Translations under genes and position numbers: made by a program
Part shown: piece by piece, positions 58,770 through 64,000 of the stretch
How positions within the stretch are numbered: position 1 is the stretch's first letter
Layout of the letters: every line of letters starts with the position of its first letter
Assembly: GCF_008831285.2 (NCBI RefSeq)
Contig: NC_045140.1
Coordinates: forward strand, 28,166,131-28,230,130
DNA length: 64,000 nucleotides
Source of the DNA: Nymphaea colorata
Lineage: Eukaryota > Streptophyta > Magnoliopsida > Nymphaeales > Nymphaeaceae
Direction of reading: 5' to 3'
Notes under the pieces: model-generated
Told to the model about the DNA's origin: nothing
What the model saw: the letters and a program-made list of their open reading frames with translations, nothing else
The model's database searches: none

Positions 58770-61047
58770 ATGGGTCACTCTGCTGTGTGGAACTCCCACC
58801 CAAAGAACTATGGCCCGGGTTCTCGCGCTTGGTTAGTGTCTCTCTCCTCAGTTCTTTTTATTCCATTTTTTTTAGTTTGATCTTGGATGAGGATTCATGT
58901 TTTCTTTCTCTGAAAGTTTTCGTTATTTGCCGAGCCCGTTGGTGCGCGATTTTGTTGTTAACTATCTCGGTGATTGCGTCGTTGCTGTTATTCCAGTCTT
59001 CTTCTGCGCATGCACTACGCTATGAAGTGTTTCGTCTTTTAGAATTCTGCGCGATGCATTCCGCGTGGTTAGGATCTGAGCCATCGGAATTTTTCTACCC
59101 CACAATAGTTCGTCGGGATAATTTGTTTATTCAGTAGGTGTATCAACTGCGACGGGTTCCAGAGGATTGCTGTTTAGCTTGTGGTTTGTCTTTCAGTCTA
59201 CTGCTCCATGGGTAGAAGTCTAAGACGGACACCGCTGTCGGAACAATCCCCATCTGCAAATCTGTCCCGATGCGTTTGACTTATAGCTGGAGGTTGTGGT
59301 TCCGTGGATACCATGAACTTAGTGAAATTGATGTGGTGGTTGTTCCAAATTCCAAATGCGTAAGCAGGAGTAGCACTCTATTAGGCTTGAAGCCATGGGA
59401 CTTGTTTAGGCCATCGAGGCCTTCGCTCTTTTTTTCCTTTGGTTCATTGCATGGTTCGTTTGATTGGTTAATTTTTTACTTTATTCCTCAACGGCACCAT
59501 CTTGAACAGTGGATTGAACTCCCTAGAAGCAAATGTTAGTGCATCAGGCCAAAGAGGAGTATTGGTAATTTGATATCGGTGTAAGAGCTCTTGCGTCTTA
59601 CCAGATGAGTTCTTATGTGTATATGGAAACTAAGAGTGCAGTTCCGAACTGAACTTCAACCGTAATGAAGATTATGATTTTGTTGTTGTCTATAGCAAAT
59701 CAACCTTTTGAGGCAGTTCCGTTTGTTTGTTTTATTTTTTCTAGGTTTTCAATCCGTATGGACTTGTGGAGAATAGTCTTTTCAAAACAAATCGTTAATA
59801 CTTTGGGAATCCAGAGACTCTAAATAAATTAGTTGATATTTTTTTGTTTATATACATCCATTTCTTAAGACAGTTTTAATCTATTATTCTTTTATTGGGA
59901 TAGGAGCATAAATGTTATTTGGTTCAATCTTGACTTTGATGCGCTGTCCAGCATGATATAACTTGATTTTTCCTTGCCAAAAGAAAATATGAAGCAATAT
60001 TATAGATTGTAAGCGTGTGATGTTTGCACATTCCTGATTGTTATTTGACACAAATCGGCTTCTGATTTCATACCTTGGTTACATACTTACATGTTCGTTT
60101 GGGTAGATTATGGTGAAATTTTGATGGGATAGATTAATAACCCTTTACAGTTTACATCATTGCTAATTTGTCATATTATGTGAACATAGGGAAGCTTTGC
60201 TACTCACTTAAGCAAATCATGTCTCAAGTTTTTGAAGTTAACTTAGGACGATTGCTTTCTCTAGATATGCAAGCATGAGAGACAGAACTCATATGCTTGC
60301 ACTTGAAAAGATTCATTTGTTTATATCTCCCTGAGGGAGATAATCACAATCTGTTCTATGGCACTTCTTCCTTGAAAGAATGACCCTAATTTCATGCTTT
60401 TACATTTCACTTTTGCACGTTCTTTTTGGTATCATTGCTTAAATGATTTCATTTTATTTCTGTATTCCACAAGTACGAAGATTCTCAAGTCTTAGCATGT
60501 GTTCCTTAAACTGTCCTAAGCAGACTTCTTGAAGTTGAAAAATATTCAGTTTGTGCTATTTGTATACTGAATTTCAGTGGCAGTTGAACGGTGTCCTTGT
60601 TAAACAGTTGATTTTTGGGCTTTTGAACCTTGCAAGAAAACTGAAAAACCTGCCACAAATTATTGTGTGATTTTCCTAGGGACAGGTTCTTTGTCTTTTT
60701 TTTATTTGCTGGAGGATTTTAGATAATCTGTGCTGTCACATTAGCTGTCATGCGGGGTGTGCTGATGATTGTAAGCTAACGTTATTCAGTTGATAACCCA
60801 ATGAAGACGATGCTAATAACTTTTGTTTGTTACGCAGCCGTGTATGCGGGAATCCTCATGGATTGATCAGGAAATATGGTCTGATGTGCTGCAGGCAATG
60901 CTTCCACAGCAACGCCAAGGCAATTGGCTTTATTAAGGTGCTTACGTCCATCTCTATTACTTTATCTTGTTTTACGTGTTTTCCTACTTGAGATTTCCTT
61001 GTATTTCTTCCCTGAGATCTTTTTTTCCTGTTTCCCAGTACCGTTAG
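58770..61047 (+). CDS. RPS29: 40S ribosomal protein S29 (uS14)
   Basis: Exons 58770–58831, 60838–60937 and 61039–61047 splice to 56 residues, exactly the usual length. The protein starts [17 protein letters not shown] and carries the zinc-binding pairs formed by SRACRVCGN and MCCRQCFHS, ending IGFIKYR. It is a structural protein of the small cytosolic ribosomal subunit near the decoding region. The first zinc cysteine codon is split by intron 1, and the third exon contributes only the last two residues and the stop. Intron 1 is 2,006 bp, very long for so small a gene. Telo-boxes lie just upstream. Because the coding exons are small and intron-split, automatic gene finders may miss it. It looks functional, not a processed pseudogene. 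Confidence 0.95.
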
Positions 61048-61812
61048 GACATGGTGCTAGCATCCAGGTGGAGAAGCTGCACAAGGCCTGGAGTAAATTC
61101 GTTTTTAATCCGTTGACTACATTGATGTTCACATATGCACCTCTTTTCTTAGTCATGTAGCAGGATTGTGGTCTTTAAATATTTGTTTTTTGGTTTCTCC
61201 CTCTAACGGTACAATGTTTTGAATCTGAGGATATTAAAAATCAAAATATTGTTGCATTAAGTTGCTGGTCTTCTTTATGTGTCGCCCATTTTGAAGATTT
61301 GTCAGTAAATCATCAACGGTGAGGTCGATTCCCCACCTACGCAGATCACCAAACCTTTATACAGAGTTTAAGCAAAATCCTTGTGTAATCTGCACCTGCA
61401 TCATAATTCATGTCTCCTCACTCAGCCAAACACATGCGTGCTAGACGGCCAAACCATACCCTGCCCCTAAGACGGTTGGCTGAAGGTTTAGAGCTGGGAC
61501 TTTACCTTCGGTTCTAGGAACCCTCGGACAGAGTCGCCTATGGGAATCAAACTAGAGATGCCTACTAATCTGTTAACCATGTTATTTGCTGCCAACTATG
61601 TTATTTCCCTCAAAGGAGTGTTGCCTTGCCATCAATTTGATATATACTGACAACCAGATAAAAGACTTTCGTGCCTTGGTGCTGCAGGAAGGTGAAGCAG
61701 GTAGCTGCCTTATCTGCTTAATTATGTTGTGGAATAAGGGAAAGCACTGATTGCTTTATGTATATTCGAAGCCAAGCCTGGATGAGGGCTGGGAAGGTTG
61801 CTTGTTTCCTTA
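61048..61812. other. RPS29 3' region, no further gene seen
   Basis: The first 200–300 bases probably form the S29 3' UTR. Around 61,310–61,570 the composition becomes more balanced (GGTCGATTCCCCACC, GCTAGACGGCC), suggesting an old repeat, but no frame or RNA gene is recognisable. Confidence 0.45.
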
Positions 61813-62101
61813 CGCCTTTGGTTGGAAGGAAAGGGAGGGAAAGAAAGGAAAGGGAATGAAAGAGAAAGGAAAGAAAAATGAATGGAATGGAATGGAATGG
61901 AATGGAAAGAAAAGAGGTGATTTAGTGTGGGAATAAAAATATTCTTTTCTTTCTTTCCTTTTCAATTGGTTCCTGTTTTATTTGGGAATGATTGTATTTA
62001 CACTAAACAATCATTCACTTTTTTTTTTCCTTTCATTTTTCTTTTCTTTTCTTTGCAGCTAAACACACTTTCCCTTTTTTTTATTCCAACCAAACAAGCC
62101 G
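61813..62101. mobile_element. Tourist-like (PIF/Harbinger) MITE, purine/pyrimidine-rich
   Basis: The left end CGCCTTTGGTTGGAAGG and right end (inverse complement of CGGCTTGTTTGGTTGGAA) form imperfect terminal inverted repeats, flanked on both sides by TTA (61,810–61,812 and 62,102–62,104). The left half is almost purely purine (GGAAAGGGA and GGAATGGAAT runs) and the right half pyrimidine (CTTTCTTTCC, CTTTTCTTTTC), so the whole 289 bp can fold on itself. No coding capacity. Confidence 0.78.
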
Positions 62102-62104
62102 TTA

Positions 62105-64000
62105 GTCCTAGTTCTCGTTCTTAAGAGTTAATCATAAAGGTGTTAAAAGGTGTTAAGAGTTAATCATAAAGGTGCTTGGTTACATAAATTTGTCATGCCA
62201 ACAGTAACTGGATGCCAACACGTCAATTTTATTTTTTTGCTGGAATGCAAACATTGTCAGGTGCAACTTCAAAAGATGAATTTTGCTTTGTCGTGCATTT
62301 GTTAGTCTAATCCGTGCATGGTTTGTTTCTATAGCTAAAAATGTGCAAAAATAGAAGGTAAAACGTTATGTAACAATGTGCGATAAAACTTTTTGTTGGC
62401 GTGACAATTTTATTAGACTTAAATTTCTCTCTGGTTTTGTCATCTCCTAAAGGCATTAAGAAATGATGGCATACTTTGTTCATCTTCCGCTATTCCTTTT
62501 TGCCGTAAGACGAGACATAGAAACATATTCTTTTACCTGTTTCCAAGAACTCGAACTTTTATTTGAAACGAACGGGGACCTTTATATTAGTTTTACCATC
62601 TCTGACCACGGCTTTAAAAATGTTAGGTAGTGCATGACATATATGAAGTGTGAGTTTAGTTCTTCCTTAATTTGTTAAGATGATTTTTCCATGTTTACCA
62701 TATTCGATGACTGGATCGTTCACAACCTAGCCCACTTGGTGTTCACTTCACTGCTGTTAACCTAGCCCACTTGGTGTTTACTTCATTGTTGTTTTCAACT
62801 TCTTTCGAGTACGAAGGAGGAGAAGTTTCATCTTAACAAGGCAAAAAGCTAAAGCCCTCCACCTTTTTATCCATCCCCTCAAGATTATCAGGCATGTTTT
62901 TAATGTCTTGAGTAATGTCTATCAATGCTATTATTCAACTTGTATATCAACATTTGCCATTTTGCAGTCAGAAAATTGAAACCACGTGTGTTGTATCTCT
63001 CAAGTTTTTGACATCTCTCCGTACTGACGAAAGAAGAAATGAAGCAAGGGGCTGTAGTCGTGTGAGAGAGGGAGAGATCCTTTTCTTGTTTGTCATCCCC
63101 TCCCCCCCAACGGCTTTTCTTTTTTTCTTTTTCCAGTGACAATGAAGCCTAAAACCGATTTAATCAGATGGTCCATTGGATTGAACACATACGGATGATA
63201 AGAGAAGGCCATGTATAAGACAAACTTTTCAAAATGCAAAAGTTACATTATTTGTGAAAGATGAAGCGATCCTTAAAAACAAAAAATAAAAAATAAAAGA
63301 CCGTAAAGTGAAAAGAAAAATGCCCCATCACACAGGCTTCAATCCTTTCCACATCGTACCGACTTTTGTACTAATTGAAGCTCGCCAATTTTTCGGATGA
63401 ATAACAGGACATAGAAATTACTGCCATGACGAGTATTGAATTAGATGTTTGATAGCTGTGATAATTTTGTGCACTCATATTAGAGAACTAACTTCAAGCC
63501 CCTTTCCAAATACAAATATATGAACCTAATCTTGCGCAAAACTTGTAGACAAGTTCTTGATTATTCTGCTTGGATATATAAGATTAATTTCATAGAAATC
63601 CAAGATTCAAGCTTCAGGACTCACCTGCTTGAATTTTTTGAAAAGCAAGTTATATAAAGTCCTTCTAGAGTCTCTGCCCTCCCCAAGTTCTAAGTCAAGA
63701 AAATCTTGTCCAGTAGTATAGATTTCCCAAGAGGACTTAAAAAATATCTCCAACTTTTACACATAGTATGACATAACCCTGCACTGTATTTACCTGGCCC
63801 TTCTGTAGGTTGTTAAGACTCCTCTGTACAAGACCCTTCATGGGCTTTTCTGCACAGAAGGTAGGTGCTCCCATTGCTTCTGTACTAAGGCAGGTGCCTT
63901 ACTAGATGGACTGCTGCATAGTCCAAGGTAGTCTGGGTGCAAGGTGACTAAGAAAGCAACTTCTGTCTAAAGGCAGTCGTGAAAAGCAGGGAAGTGTGGT
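62105..64000. other. Intergenic DNA to the window end
   Basis: No recognisable gene. Small tandem duplications occur at about 62,127–62,172 (AAGAGTTAATCATAAAGGTG twice) and 62,724–62,793. The last 250 bases are of more balanced composition and may start another repeat cut by the window end. Confidence 0.5.
62724..62793 (+). repeat. 35 bp tandem duplication
   Basis: Two adjacent units AACCTAGCCCACTTGGTGTT... (62,724–62,758 and 62,759–62,793) differing by three C/T changes. Confidence 0.92.

Noticed and set aside
61315-61345. GGTCGATTCCC resembling a tRNA or SINE B box
   Set aside because: No paired stems, A box or poly-A tail at a fitting distance.
1-64000. CRISPR arrays, operons and bacterial-type signals
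   Set aside because: Eukaryotic sequence with spliced genes; no regularly spaced repeats apart from microsatellites and short tandem duplications.

Overview
The window is nuclear DNA of a flowering plant. It has intron-rich genes with GT–AG (and a few GC–AG) introns, AT-rich intergenic DNA full of TA, GA and CA microsatellites, a Ty1/copia relic and several MITE-like elements, and every recognisable protein is a plant family (UPL-type HECT ligase, Dof factor, malectin-kinesin). I cannot place the lineage further from the sequence alone. The spliced models below were built by eye from reading frame, GT/AG sites and family motifs. Every exon junction keeps phase, but none has been checked against transcripts.

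Layout. 1–10,970: gene-poor, with microsatellites, AT-rich dispersed repeats, a decayed copia element (about 4,600–5,680) and a few unassigned coding-like scraps. 10,975–13,844: a compound transposon-like element with about 0.45–0.56 kb inverted arms. It encloses an ~870 bp palindrome and a copied piece of the first exon of the neighbouring ubiquitin-ligase gene. 13,845–17,069: repeats, including a clean Tourist-like MITE. 17,070–36,690: a complete UPL1/UPL2-type HECT E3 ligase gene (16 coding exons, 3,646 aa). 39,415–40,431: a single-exon Dof transcription factor. 45,618–50,056 (minus strand): a malectin-domain kinesin-14 (17 exons, 968 aa). 52,365–57,778: a SpoU-family RNA 2'-O-methyltransferase with a non-coding leader exon. 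58,770–61,047: ribosomal protein S29 (uS14), 56 aa in three exons. 61,048–64,000: non-coding, with another Tourist-like MITE.

The genes are independent housekeeping or regulatory loci, not an operon or pathway. The observation most worth pursuing is the relation between the UPL gene and the compound element about 4 kb upstream. The element carries, as a large inverted repeat, the same sequence blocks (A and B) that lie immediately upstream of the UPL transcription unit, plus 86 bp covering the UPL start codon. All five differences in that exon copy are C-to-T/G-to-A transitions when the gene copy is taken as ancestral. If transcribed, the palindrome would fold into a long hairpin matching the UPL promoter, a layout like known natural inverted-repeat siRNA loci. 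Any silencing effect is inference.
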